From the NCBI GenBank assembly GCA_964537555.1, contig CAZIAD010000038.1:1-31394 (forward strand): a stretch of 31,394 nt of DNA, in the 5' to 3' direction. Positions 1 to 7,611 of the stretch are shown here, in pieces. Each line of letters opens with the position of its first letter. The first letter of the stretch is position 1. Made by a program: the position numbers and the translations under genes. The DNA is from CAYRWR01 sp964537555 (GTDB taxonomy: Bacteria; Spirochaetota; Brevinematia; Brevinematales; CAYRWR01). The notes below the pieces were generated by a model. That model was not told the DNA's origin and did no database searches. It saw only the letters and a list, made by a program, of their open reading frames with translations.

Positions 1-123
1 CATAATAGCTAAACACTCGTTTTTTAAAAAAGCTTCCTCACCTATGTTCTATTACCAAATCGCGCAAGACATCTAAAATGTCTCACAGGGCAATAAGTAT
101 ATCACATGCCCTTAAATGTGTCA

Positions 124-144
124 AATTTAATTTGAAATTAAATT
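124..144. repeat. AT-only inverted repeat at the end of rpmB
   Basis: Two 10-base arms (124-133 and 135-144) are perfect reverse complements around one central base and overlap the rpmB stop codon at 143-145. The stem is all A/T and has no following T-run on the minus strand, so it is a weak candidate for a transcript end. A second small hairpin lies at 67-72/78-83. The rest of 1-142 shows no gene. Confidence 0.35.
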
Positions 145-367
145 AAACACGTCCATATTTTTTTAGAACAGCATTCAGTCCATTTTTATCGATGGTCTTA
201 ATGATCTTGGAACAGACCTTGAGAGTGACCCATTCGCCGGTCACTTCATTAAAGAACTTCTTAGTCTGGATATTGGGGGTCCATTTTCTTCGGGTCTTTT
301 TATGTGAGTGAGATACGGCGTTACCAAACAGGGGCCTCTTTCCACTCAGTTCGCATTTGCGTGACAT
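143..367 (-). CDS. rpmB: 50S ribosomal protein L28
   Basis: This is a small basic protein of the large ribosomal subunit, 74 residues from the chosen start. The N-terminus MSRKCELSGKRP, the segment GNAVSHSHKKTRRKW and the C-terminal VCSKIIKTIDKNGL block are the L28 family pattern. A longer reading is open to 433, but the start at 367 is preferred because GGAGG lies five bases upstream and the family begins here. Only the single N-terminal Cys typical of many L28 proteins is present, with no zinc-ribbon CxxC pair. It is followed on the same strand by an unrelated barrel gene 121 bases upstream of its start, so it is probably transcribed alone from the promoter at 405-433. Confidence 0.95.
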   Translation of the reverse strand: MSRKCELSGKRPLFGNAVSHSHKKTRRKWTPNIQTKKFFNEVTGEWVTLKVCSKIIKTIDKNGLNAVLKKYGRV

Positions 368-404
368 ACGATCCTCCATTAGTCTTTCAAACAGACAGGT
401 AAAT

Positions 405-433
405 AGTTTATCAGATGGAAGAGAATATTGCAA
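405..433 (-). promoter_or_regulatory. Candidate sigma-70 promoter for rpmB
   Basis: On the minus strand TTGCAA (428-433) is followed after exactly 17 bases by TAAACT (405-410), about 38 bases before the rpmB start. The -10 match is moderate. Confidence 0.4.
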
Positions 434-488
434 ATTTTGAACTAGAATTTATCAATACACTCAAATCTATTTTAGGATAAAATCTTTA

Positions 489-1088
489 TTACAAGTTCCA
501 TCCAAAATTAAGTTGTAACTCAGGTAAAATTAAAATGAAAGAATGGTGTATATCTTTCAATTCAAAACCTCTCTGGTAGAAAGACTGTGAAAAAAGTATT
601 CTGGGCTCAATGAAAAAGTTGTTTTTTTCACTAAACAAGAACTTCTTACCGAATTCTAAGTTCGCATAAGCATGAAAAATGATTTGACCATCGCCGGGAA
701 AATACTGTTCTAATTGGTCATAAAGGCCAAAACCCAATCCCAGACCAGTGAACCAGGCTCTTTTGTTATACCACCTTATTCCCGGTTCCAGATAAACAAA
801 CTGTTTAAAGCTATCCATAATCTGAAACCGATATCTCAATGTCAATGCTCGGTGATTGTGAAGCCACTCTAATTGAATATTAGCACCCCAGGCGGAGTAC
901 TCTACACTGAATATAGAAGCAAAAATAATTGTTTTGATAAATGGAAGCTCTATGCCAGCTCCGATGTTAACAGAGTCCCTTTCAAAAAATCTTTCATATT
1001 TATCTGAATTCGGAGCCTGAGAAAACATCGCAAAGGGGATTAGAACAACCAAAAACAGCACTAATACAAACACTCTTTCAATATTCAT
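489..1088 (-). CDS. Small putative outer-membrane beta-barrel protein
   Basis: I do not recognise the family. The 199-residue product starts with a clear signal peptide (residues 1-24, hydrophobic, ending AMFSQA). The rest alternates aromatic and polar residues in short strands such as LTLRYRFQIM, FFIEPRILFSQSF and LPELQLNFGWNL, ending near a C-terminal aromatic, as expected for an eight-stranded outer-membrane barrel. AAGGTGA lies about six bases before the ATG. The gene stands alone: its promoter is at 1136-1164, and neither neighbour is close enough to suggest an operon. Surface location is inferred from the signal peptide and strand pattern only. Confidence 0.7.
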   Translation of the reverse strand: MNIERVFVLVLFLVVLIPFAMFSQAPNSDKYERFFERDSVNIGAGIELPFIKTIIFASIFSVEYSAWGANIQLEWLHNHRALTLRYRFQIMDSFKQFVYLEPGIRWYNKRAWFTGLGLGFGLYDQLEQYFPGDGQIIFHAYANLEFGKKFLFSEKNNFFIEPRILFSQSFYQRGFELKDIHHSFILILPELQLNFGWNL

Positions 1089-1135
1089 CTTTCTTCACCT
1101 TAAAAATTATTGATTTGATCTGTATTGACTGAAAT

Positions 1136-1164
1136 AATATACCCCATAAGTCAGTTAAATTCAA
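1136..1164 (-). promoter_or_regulatory. Sigma-70-type promoter for the barrel gene at 489-1088
   Basis: TTGAAT (1159-1164) and TATATT (1136-1141) on the minus strand are separated by exactly 17 bases and lie about 48 bases before the start codon. Confidence 0.6.
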
Positions 1165-1191
1165 TATTTGAAGTGAACTACTAATATTGAG

Positions 1192-1219
1192 TGCAGGTAT
1201 ATCCGGAGATATACCTGCA
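1192..1219 (-). terminator. Strong hairpin after the first CBM48 gene
   Basis: A perfect 12-base inverted repeat (1192-1203 and 1208-1219) with a four-base CGGA loop sits just after the stop codon of the gene at 1232-1660. No T-run follows on the minus strand, so it may protect the mRNA 3' end or act as a non-canonical terminator. Confidence 0.5.
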
Positions 1220-1231
1220 GCAGAAATGAAA

Positions 1232-1660
1232 CTACTCACACACCTCTATGACGGCGTTTCTGCCCCCGAAGCCGTCGTCCACGTACTCAGTGGGAGTGGG
1301 CTTGACCTGGTCGCCCAGGTCTTCCATGGACTGTACCCATTCGCCGTCGATGACATACTTGAACTTGTACACCCCGGGGTCCAGCTCTACCTCCACACTA
1401 AACTCTCCATCCTCCAGCTCCATCATGTAGTTAGGGTCAGAGGGGTTCCAGCCGTTAAAGTCAGATGCCAGATAGACACTTTCGGGCTCATCACCCTCTT
1501 CGGGGATAAACTTAAAGGTGATCTCACCAGCCGGGACACAGCCCCCTTCCTTTACCTGGGCCTGAGGTTTAGGCTTCTCCGAACCGCCTCCTGCAGCCTT
1601 GCAGGCGCCCAAAGCGGTCAGTACTATCACAGCCATCCCTGCCCAAAACCATTTTTTCAT
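1232..1660 (-). CDS. CBM48 (AMPK-beta-like glycogen-binding) lipoprotein, copy 1
   Basis: This is a 142-residue lipoprotein with no catalytic domain. Residues 1-19 are a signal peptide with lipobox LGAC, so Cys20 would be lipidated. A short Gly/Pro/Lys linker follows, then residues 45-140 form one CBM48/E-set domain. The alpha-glucan contacts of AMPK-beta have counterparts here: Trp71 in DFNGW, Lys99 in YKFKYVIDG and Trp108 in GEW. Its likely role is to hold starch- or glycogen-like polymer at a membrane surface. AAGGAGG upstream fixes the start at 1660. It is a paralogue of the gene at 2090-2515 (87 of 98 domain residues identical by my count). Unlike that copy it has two extra cysteines, Cys41 and Cys141, bracketing the domain. 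Substrate and membrane side are inferred. Confidence 0.88.
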   Translation of the reverse strand: MKKWFWAGMAVIVLTALGACKAAGGGSEKPKPQAQVKEGGCVPAGEITFKFIPEEGDEPESVYLASDFNGWNPSDPNYMMELEDGEFSVEVELDPGVYKFKYVIDGEWVQSMEDLGDQVKPTPTEYVDDGFGGRNAVIEVCE

Positions 1661-1684
1661 AATGTCCTCCTTAAGATATAGCTC

Positions 1685-1712
1685 ATTATGGACGCAATAA
1701 TGGTAAATGCAA
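1685..1712 (-). promoter_or_regulatory. Candidate promoter for CBM48 copy 1
   Basis: TTGCAT (1707-1712) and CATAAT (1685-1690) are 16 bases apart on the minus strand, about 25 bases before the start codon. An overlapping alternative, GTGACA-17-CATTAT, lies slightly upstream. Confidence 0.4.
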
Positions 1713-1750
1713 GCACACCTGTCACACATTCCTGGCAATAAAAGACTCAA

Positions 1751-2035
1751 TCTATAATGCAGTAGAGAGACTGAACATCACCGGAGGTGTGTCCAGGAAG
1801 GCACTTAGACCTGTCGGGGAAAAAGGGTAGCAGCCGGCAGGTGGTACCAATCTCACAGAAACCCCTTCCCTGTGCACAGCAGAAGGGTCATGGGGTCTAC
1901 AGGGGAGGCAGGGGCAGCCCGCATATCACAGGATACGGTATTGAGACAGGATCGCAGAGGATAAAGTGGAGCTGGATGACGGGTCAAGGGAAGGGTCTGG
2001 CTGGGGGGTATATAATGCTTAGATCATTCCTGTTT
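1751..2035. other. Unexplained spacer between the CBM48 paralogues
   Basis: About 285 bases lie between the upstream region of copy 1 and the terminator of copy 2. I find no convincing gene; the 97-codon open frame at 1787-2080 has no good ribosome site, resembles nothing known and runs through the terminator. The region is richer in G and C than the flanking intergenic DNA. It holds a hairpin-capable element, CCCTTC (1863-1868) against GAAGGG (1882-1887), whose loop contains the palindrome CTGTGCACAG (1870-1879). Confidence 0.4.
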
Positions 2036-2071
2036 AAAAATAAAAAAAGCCGCCTCCTAAAGAGACGGCTT
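2036..2071 (-). terminator. Rho-independent terminator of CBM48 copy 2
   Basis: Read on the minus strand, AGCCGTCTC (2062-2070) pairs with GAGGCGGCT (2048-2056) with one G-U pair and a five-base loop, followed by a run of seven T. It lies about 20 bases after the stop codon. Confidence 0.85.
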
Positions 2072-2089
2072 CTTCAATGAAAGAATAGT

Positions 2090-2515
2090 TTATTCTTCGA
2101 TTTCGATTACAGCGTTTCTTCCGCCGAAACCGTCGTCAACGTACTCAGAAGGAGTAGGCTGAACCTGTTCGCCCAGGTCTTCCATGGACTGTACCCATTC
2201 GCCGTCGATAACAAATTTAAATTTGTAAACGCCGGGATCCAGTTCAACTTCCAGGACAAACTCACCGTCTTCTTCTTCTAACATGTAGTTAGGGTCAGAA
2301 GGATTCCATCCGTTAAAGTCAGATGCCAGGTAAACACTTTCGGGCTCGTCACCATCTTCGGGGATAAACTTAAAAGTGATCTCGCCAGCTTCCATTTTGC
2401 TGGATTTCTTTTGAGCCTTTTTGTCTGCAGGCTTCTTAGTGTCGCCGCCGCCGGCTGCCTTACAACCACTGAGGACAACAAATGCTGCTAATGCTAACCA
2501 TAAAACTTTCTTCAT
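2090..2515 (-). CDS. CBM48 (AMPK-beta-like glycogen-binding) lipoprotein, copy 2
   Basis: The 141-residue lipoprotein has lipobox LSGC (Cys18), then a Lys-rich linker (residues 19-42, many KK and DKK runs). A single CBM48 domain (44-139) keeps the putative glucan-contact residues Trp70, Lys98 and Trp107. The start at 2515 is set by GGAGG six bases upstream; longer readings to 2620 run through the promoter. It lacks the Cys pair seen in copy 1. It has its own promoter (2550-2578) and terminator (2036-2071), so the two paralogues are separate transcription units. It is divergent from pulA, sharing a 208-base intergenic region, which suggests joint control and a common role in binding alpha-glucan for the pullulanase. 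That role is inferred from domain and position. Confidence 0.88.
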   Translation of the reverse strand: MKKVLWLALAAFVVLSGCKAAGGGDTKKPADKKAQKKSSKMEAGEITFKFIPEDGDEPESVYLASDFNGWNPSDPNYMLEEEDGEFVLEVELDPGVYKFKFVIDGEWVQSMEDLGEQVQPTPSEYVDDGFGGRNAVIEIEE

Positions 2516-2549
2516 GGGGAACCTCCACATAATATTTTTATTATGAGTA

Positions 2550-2578
2550 ATCATAACGGACAACAAGCACAAAATCAA
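2550..2578 (-). promoter_or_regulatory. Sigma-70 promoter of CBM48 copy 2
   Basis: TTGATT (2573-2578), exactly 17 bases, then TATGAT (2550-2555) on the minus strand, giving a leader of about 28 bases before the ATG. Confidence 0.65.
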
Positions 2579-2657
2579 GTTTTTTTTTAATTGGTGAGGT
2601 ATGTACGTAACCTGTGTCACATTTGCACTGTCTATTTTTCAAATAGGATGTATGTAC

Positions 2658-2686
2658 TTACTATTTTTAGTGAGGCATGTTATAAT
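2658..2686 (+). promoter_or_regulatory. Promoter of pulA (extended -10) within an inverted repeat
   Basis: TATAAT (2681-2686) preceded by TG at 2678-2679 is a perfect extended -10. The -35 (TTACTA, 2658-2663) is poor, as often seen with extended -10 promoters or activated genes. GTACTTA (2654-2660) and TAAGTAC (2697-2703) form an inverted repeat around the -10. GTATGTAC occurs twice, at 2599-2606 and 2650-2657. These could be operator sites. Confidence 0.55.
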
Positions 2687-2723
2687 TTTTTATAAATAAG
2701 TACTATTATAGGAGGATGAAAAT

Positions 2724-5261
2724 ATGAAGTGGAAAGGAATTGCACTGGCCCTGTGGGCAGCGGTGGGCATCATGGCCATCAGCTCATGTGAGACCAGCTC
2801 TACCAAAGAAACCGACTCCAAGCCGGCCAAGAAGAAAGGCTCCCAGAAACTGATGGGGCAGGTAAGAGTGGGAGATGCTGAACTGTATGTGACCCTCAAG
2901 TCAAAAGACGAGGAAATACAGGCCAGTAACTTTATCGTCTCTACTCTGGATGGAAAAAAGAATGTGGCCGTCCATTCAGTAAAGACTGAGAAAAAAGGTA
3001 AATATGCCTATGTCATCACTGACAAATTGGATTCCGGTAAAAACTACAACATCGGAGTGATCAGCTATGATGAGAGGGCAGAAAAACTTAAGACTAACTA
3101 TTATGAACTACAATGGGGTGACAAGCTCCTGGATCAGTTTTATTCTGATAAGCAAATGGGTGCCACACTCACAAAGGATAGTGTGACCTTTAGACTGTTT
3201 GCTCCCCGTGCTACCAAAGTGACACTGTCTGTATTCACTGAAGCCTACAAAGATGCTCCCGGTAAAGAAAAACAGAACGGCGAATCTCAATACACCATGC
3301 AGAAGGATGCGGACGGAGTCTGGGAATACACTCTTAAAGGTAACAATGAAGGCAAGCTCTACGGTTACCGTGTATTCGGCCCAAAAGGGGCTACTGAAGA
3401 CTTTCACCCTGAATACATCATTGCTGACCCCTACTCTAAAGCTACAGCTACCCTGCAGGTAGCTCCCCAGAGTCAGCTCTCTGTGCTGATAGACACCAGC
3501 CGCTATCAGTGGTCAGGTACCAAGACCTACATGGGGCTGAAGATGAGAGATATGATAGTCTATGAATCCCATGTACGTGACCTCACCATGCTTTCTCCCA
3601 ATGTCACCAAGTCTAAAAAAGGGACCTATGAAGGCCTGGTAGAAGACAATAAGATCGGCGGAATTGCCCATGTCAAAGAACTGGGTGTAAACGCTATCGA
3701 ACTGCTTCCTACCCAGGACTTTAACGAGATCGAAGCCCCTTACCGTGTCAAATCAGATGACCATGTGTTCAACACGTGGAACACCTATGGACGCAATCAC
3801 TGGGGTTATATGACTTCCGGATTTTTTGCTCCTGAAGCATTCTATGCTGTGGGTAAGTTCCAGAAAGGGGAATGGATCGGGACCAGCGGAAGTCAGGTGT
3901 TCCAGTTTAAAAAGATGGTGGATGAATTCCACAAGAACGGTATAGCTGTCATCATGGACGTGGTATACAACCACATCTCTCAGTATGACCGCAACCCCTA
4001 TAAATACATCGACAAAAAGTATTACTTCTACCTCACCGCCGGCGGAGCCTATGAGTCCAAGAGCGGATGTGGTAATGACTTTAACACCCAGAGAAAGATG
4101 ACCAAGAAGATGATCGTGGACAGCACCCTGTACTGGATCAAGGAATACCATATCGATGGTTACCGTTTTGACCTGGCTACCATGATAGACCGAAGTATCT
4201 TCAAGGAATCTCTGGCAAAAGCCAAACTGATCAACCCTGATGCCCTCTATATCGCTGAGCCCTGGGCTATGAGTACCTGGACTGACAACCCCAGCTATGA
4301 CCCGGGCGGATTTGACCGTGACGGAATGGGTGCCTGGAACGATAAGACCCGTAACTTCGTCAAAGGTTCCAATAACGCTTCATGGGGATCCAAGAGCGGC
4401 CTGGTCATGGGTAATGCCAATCTTACTGAATGGAAAAAGGCTATTACAGGTAATCCTGAGGTGTTTAAGAACAATGTAGGGAACAGTATCCACTTTATAG
4501 AAGCGCATGACAACAGTACCCTGTCTGATGTGATCCGTTATGCCAACAAGAGCCTGGGCGACAAGAAGGATTATATGATCACCCTCAAAAACTATGTGCA
4601 GATGGCCACTCTGGATGAATTACAGATGAAACAGAACAAGATCGCTGCCCTCACTCTGCTCACCCTGCAGGGTTCTATCATGATACACGAAGGACAGGAA
4701 TTTGCGCGTATGAAAGCCGTCATTCCTCCTTCCGGAGACTCTATATTCCCTCCCGGATCAGACAGCTGGAGTCTGGTAGAAGGTAAATGGAAGAGCAAAA
4801 ACGGTAATGACTGGTCCTCCAAGGCTGAGCCCGGAAAGTCTGACCATGACAGCTATGAAAAAGACAATGAAAACAACTGGCTGAACTGGGACCTGAAACA
4901 GGCCAATATCGACCTGTTTAATTACTACAAAGGCCTGATCGCCCTGCGCAAAGCCAATAAAGGCTTTACCACCATGGACATTGAAAAAGTCACGTTTATC
5001 AATGCTATGACCAAGGATGCTGAGCCCAAGACCGTGAAGAAAAATGCATTTGGATGGGTATATGATAAGGCCTATTCCAAGGATTCCAAGTCCTGGATCA
5101 TACTGGTCAACTCTGATCAAGCAGACACCTATTCCTTCACTTTACCCGAAGGAGAATGGAAAGTAGCGGTAGATGGAAAATCTTCTATTAAACCAGCTGC
5201 CCAGACCTTCAAGGACAGTGTAGATGTTGCACCTATCACCGGATATGTGCTGTATAAGTAA
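2724..5261 (+). CDS. pulA: Type I pullulanase, GH13 lipoprotein
   Basis: A debranching enzyme that cuts alpha-1,6 links in pullulan, starch or glycogen. The 845-residue product has a signal peptide with lipobox ending ISSC (Cys22), a Lys-rich linker and an N-terminal beta domain (about 45-135). A CBM48 module follows (about 150-235, with SVTFRLFAPRATKV), then the GH13 barrel. Catalytic regions are visible: DVVYNH (412-417), GYRFDLA with nucleophile Asp483, IAEPW with acid/base Glu512, and FIEAHDN with His595-Asp596. HWGYMTSGFFAPE (359-371) stands where pullulanases carry their NWGY motif. AGGAGG lies about nine bases before the ATG. It would be anchored outside the cytoplasm, so glucan is debranched before import. 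It is divergent from a CBM48 lipoprotein and followed by a terminator, so it is monocistronic. Confidence 0.93.
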   Translation: MKWKGIALALWAAVGIMAISSCETSSTKETDSKPAKKKGSQKLMGQVRVGDAELYVTLKSKDEEIQASNFIVSTLDGKKNVAVHSVKTEKKGKYAYVITDKLDSGKNYNIGVISYDERAEKLKTNYYELQWGDKLLDQFYSDKQMGATLTKDSVTFRLFAPRATKVTLSVFTEAYKDAPGKEKQNGESQYTMQKDADGVWEYTLKGNNEGKLYGYRVFGPKGATEDFHPEYIIADPYSKATATLQVAPQSQLSVLIDTSRYQWSGTKTYMGLKMRDMIVYESHVRDLTMLSPNVTKSKKGTYEGLVEDNKIGGIAHVKELGVNAIELLPTQDFNEIEAPYRVKSDDHVFNTWNTYGRNHWGYMTSGFFAPEAFYAVGKFQKGEWIGTSGSQVFQFKKMVDEFHKNGIAVIMDVVYNHISQYDRNPYKYIDKKYYFYLTAGGAYESKSGCGNDFNTQRKMTKKMIVDSTLYWIKEYHIDGYRFDLATMIDRSIFKESLAKAKLINPDALYIAEPWAMSTWTDNPSYDPGGFDRDGMGAWNDKTRNFVKGSNNASWGSKSGLVMGNANLTEWKKAITGNPEVFKNNVGNSIHFIEAHDNSTLSDVIRYANKSLGDKKDYMITLKNYVQMATLDELQMKQNKIAALTLLTLQGSIMIHEGQEFARMKAVIPPSGDSIFPPGSDSWSLVEGKWKSKNGNDWSSKAEPGKSDHDSYEKDNENNWLNWDLKQANIDLFNYYKGLIALRKANKGFTTMDIEKVTFINAMTKDAEPKTVKKNAFGWVYDKAYSKDSKSWIILVNSDQADTYSFTLPEGEWKVAVDGKSSIKPAAQTFKDSVDVAPITGYVLYK

Positions 5262-5281
5262 GAGTTAAACTCAAAATCAAG

Positions 5282-5313
5282 GAGGTGTCCCCCCGGGGAT
5301 GCCTCTTTTTTTT
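5282..5313 (+). terminator. Rho-independent terminator of pulA
   Basis: GAGGTGTCCCC pairs with GGGGATGCCTC (two G-U pairs) and is followed by eight T, about 20 bases after the pulA stop. It may also slow readthrough from the convergent genes. Confidence 0.85.
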
Positions 5314-5447
5314 ATGTACCTGCTCCCAAAAATAGTGGAAGATCATGAGGGCCCTGTTCAAATATCAACAAAGGGAAAGTATACTGCTTTAATGTCCGGG
5401 AATAGAATGACATAGATTTGAGATGAGGAGCATTATAGGTATAGAAG

Positions 5448-6485
5448 TTACTTTTTGCGGGCCTGGGTATCGTAGATAGCGGCACGGGATAAAAACTCAA
5501 ACTCATTGCCCGGGTACCTGGCCATCAGAAGATTTCCATCTACGGGTAGACGGTCCATGATAATGACATTGGATAAAGTAATGAGGCTGTTTTTATTTTT
5601 GACCCCGAAATAGATCAGGAATCCCTGTGAATAGAGGTAGGCATAGCGATAATCATAACTGGAAGTACGCATCCCATAGGGAAAGATCAAGAGGTCTGTG
5701 GGGCCCAACAGGCTGGCCACTTCCCTGTGCCAGCGCATAGTATCCCTGTGTAAACGCTCTTCAGACTTATTCTTAATATCCATGTGCCCCCAGGTATGGG
5801 AGGCAAAGGCCCAGCCATCCGACTTAAGCCGTGAGATGAGGCGATACAATGAGTCTTTTTCTGTATCGGACAGCCCCCGGTCGGAGCGGTATCCCAGGAT
5901 TCCCTCATATCCGGTCAAGGCTATGATCCCCCGGGCCTGGTTCCAGGAAAAATCAGGGTGCTCGTGGATAAAATCTTCCAGCAGGGGTATGATATCACAG
6001 TCCCGGTTAGTAGTGAGGGTGTTATTAGAGCTGAACTGCCCGGCGACCCTGCCTTCCTTATCCAGTACCAGACGGTCAATGATCCCTATATCTCTCTGTA
6101 CCTGGTAGTAATTAACATCATCAATAGACAGTATAAAGGGTATCTTTCCAGGGGGGAGATACAGGTCGCGGGGCTGAACACTCACCGCGCCATTATTAGT
6201 GTGGTATTGAATAACATCTTTCACTGAGACCAGTATATAATTACTATTATAGAGGAGACTTAGAATTTTTTTAAACTCGGGGACAGTGATAAACCAGTCA
6301 TGGGCAAAAGCATACTGGGCAGGACTCATATCATGAAAGCGGCTCTGGTATATGGCAGGATGAAAAAACAGATTGTAGACCTTTCCCGTGTATTTTTCCA
6401 GCTCCGGGGCTGAACCACGGTCACAGGAAATGAGAGCCGCCAGGACCAGCAGGCATGCCATTATTCTGAGCTGTATTTTACACAT
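5448..6485 (-). CDS. Polysaccharide deacetylase-like lipoprotein (NodB fold)
   Basis: This is probably a metal-dependent carbohydrate deacetylase acting outside the cytoplasm; its substrate is unknown. An N-terminal hydrophobic stretch ends in lipobox LISC. Numbered from the upstream ATG at 6503, the NodB-type motifs are LSIDDV (Asp128-Asp129, in the place of TFDD), ASHTWGH (His236 and His240, the metal histidines) and FPYG (274-277). The chosen start at 6485 lies one base after the tgt stop, suggesting translational coupling. The ATG at 6503 overlaps tgt by 17 bases and adds six residues; neither has a strong ribosome site, so the start is uncertain. It is the last gene of lptD-tgt-deacetylase. 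The spacer to pulA (5262-5447) holds only the pulA terminator. Confidence 0.8.
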   Translation of the reverse strand: MCKIQLRIMACLLVLAALISCDRGSAPELEKYTGKVYNLFFHPAIYQSRFHDMSPAQYAFAHDWFITVPEFKKILSLLYNSNYILVSVKDVIQYHTNNGAVSVQPRDLYLPPGKIPFILSIDDVNYYQVQRDIGIIDRLVLDKEGRVAGQFSSNNTLTTNRDCDIIPLLEDFIHEHPDFSWNQARGIIALTGYEGILGYRSDRGLSDTEKDSLYRLISRLKSDGWAFASHTWGHMDIKNKSEERLHRDTMRWHREVASLLGPTDLLIFPYGMRTSSYDYRYAYLYSQGFLIYFGVKNKNSLITLSNVIIMDRLPVDGNLLMARYPGNEFEFLSRAAIYDTQARKK

Positions 6486-6486
6486 A

Positions 6487-7599
6487 TTACTTAGCTTGAG
6501 CATAGCGATCCAGGAAATCCTTTTTAAAAGCGGTGAAATTTCCTGCCAGTATAGCCTCGCGTGAAGAGCGGGTCAGATCCAGGAGGAAGAAAAGGTTATG
6601 TATAGAAGCTAAACGGTAACCCAGCATCTCATTGGCCACAAAAAGATGGCGCAGATAGCCCAGGGAATGATGGCGGCAGGTGTAACATGCGCACTCGGGA
6701 TCTATGGGGTCCTGACTCACTTTGAATTCCGCGTTTTTGAGGTGGAGCTTACCCCGCCGGGAGAATACCGTAGAATGCCGGGCGGCCCGGGTGGGAAAGA
6801 CACAGTCAAACATGTCCACCCCTCTCTCTATGGCTTCCAGGATGTCCTCCGGGACACCTACGCCCATGAGGTAGCGGGGCTTGTTAACAGCCAGCTCTTC
6901 GTCCATCACCCAGAGCATGTCATACATAGCCTGGCGCTCCTCGCCTACTGAGAGCCCCCCGATGGCATTGCCGGGAAAGTCCAGCTCTCCGAGCTGCCGG
7001 GCACTCTCCCGGCGGAGGTCTTCAAATATCCCTCCCTGTACGATGCCGAACAGGGACTGCTCTGTGATACCCATGGCACGGACCTTATCTTTACAGCGCC
7101 GGGCCCAGGCCGTGGTGCGGTGCAGAGCTTCCCGGACTTTTTCTTTGGGGGCCTGGCCTTCCACACATTCATCCAGAGCCATGATGATGTCAGCTCCGAT
7201 GATATGTTCTATCTCCATGACCCGTTCCGGGCTCAGGAAGTGAGTAGACCCGTCTATATGGGACTGAAAGGTGACCCCTTCATCGTTGATCTTTTTAAGC
7301 TTAGCCAGGGAAAATACCTGGAAGCCCCCCGAATCGGTAAGCAGATTGTGAGGCCAGTTCATAAGCCTCCGGAGCCCCCCCATAGACTCCATAGTCTCCA
7401 GTCCGGGCCGGAGATAGAGGTGATAGGCATTTCCCAGAATAATACGGGCACCCATGTCGTCCAGTTCATGCTGAGACACCGTCTTTACACTGGCCTGGGT
7501 ACCCACAGGCATAAAGACAGGGGTCTCTACTTCCCCATGAGGGAGGCTAAGCATACCCGCTCTGGCTCTGTTATCACTTTTTAAGACGGTAAAATTCAT
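6487..7599 (-). CDS. tgt: Queuine tRNA-ribosyltransferase (tRNA-guanine transglycosylase)
   Basis: It exchanges the wobble guanine G34 of tRNAs for Asp, Asn, His and Tyr for a queuosine precursor base, in the cytoplasm. At 370 residues it has the normal bacterial length. Asp89 in LTDSGGFQVFS is the substrate-binding/proton-acceptor aspartate, and Asp265 in MFDCVFPTR is the nucleophile. The zinc site CxCxxC (Cys303, Cys305, Cys308) plus His334 matches the family. GIVQGG (185-190) and GGLSVGE (214-220) are further signatures. The gene starts 12 bases after the lptD stop with a modest GGATGA site. It runs directly into the deacetylase gene, so it is cotranscribed from the lptD promoter. Confidence 0.97.
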   Translation of the reverse strand: MNFTVLKSDNRARAGMLSLPHGEVETPVFMPVGTQASVKTVSQHELDDMGARIILGNAYHLYLRPGLETMESMGGLRRLMNWPHNLLTDSGGFQVFSLAKLKKINDEGVTFQSHIDGSTHFLSPERVMEIEHIIGADIIMALDECVEGQAPKEKVREALHRTTAWARRCKDKVRAMGITEQSLFGIVQGGIFEDLRRESARQLGELDFPGNAIGGLSVGEERQAMYDMLWVMDEELAVNKPRYLMGVGVPEDILEAIERGVDMFDCVFPTRAARHSTVFSRRGKLHLKNAEFKVSQDPIDPECACYTCRHHSLGYLRHLFVANEMLGYRLASIHNLFFLLDLTRSSREAILAGNFTAFKKDFLDRYAQAK

Positions 7600-7611
7600 G
7601 TGCTCATCCGA

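Noticed and set aside
1187..1681. 164-codon open frame on the plus strand
   Set aside because: It is antisense to the CBM48 lipoprotein at 1232-1660, has no ribosome site or family likeness, and starts within the hairpin.
1787..2080. 97-codon open frame on the plus strand
   Set aside because: Low-complexity Gly/Arg/Lys-rich product with no ribosome site; it runs through the terminator at 2036-2071.
7120..7584. 154-codon open frame on the plus strand
   Set aside because: Antisense to tgt, whose catalytic and zinc residues are intact in the other reading.
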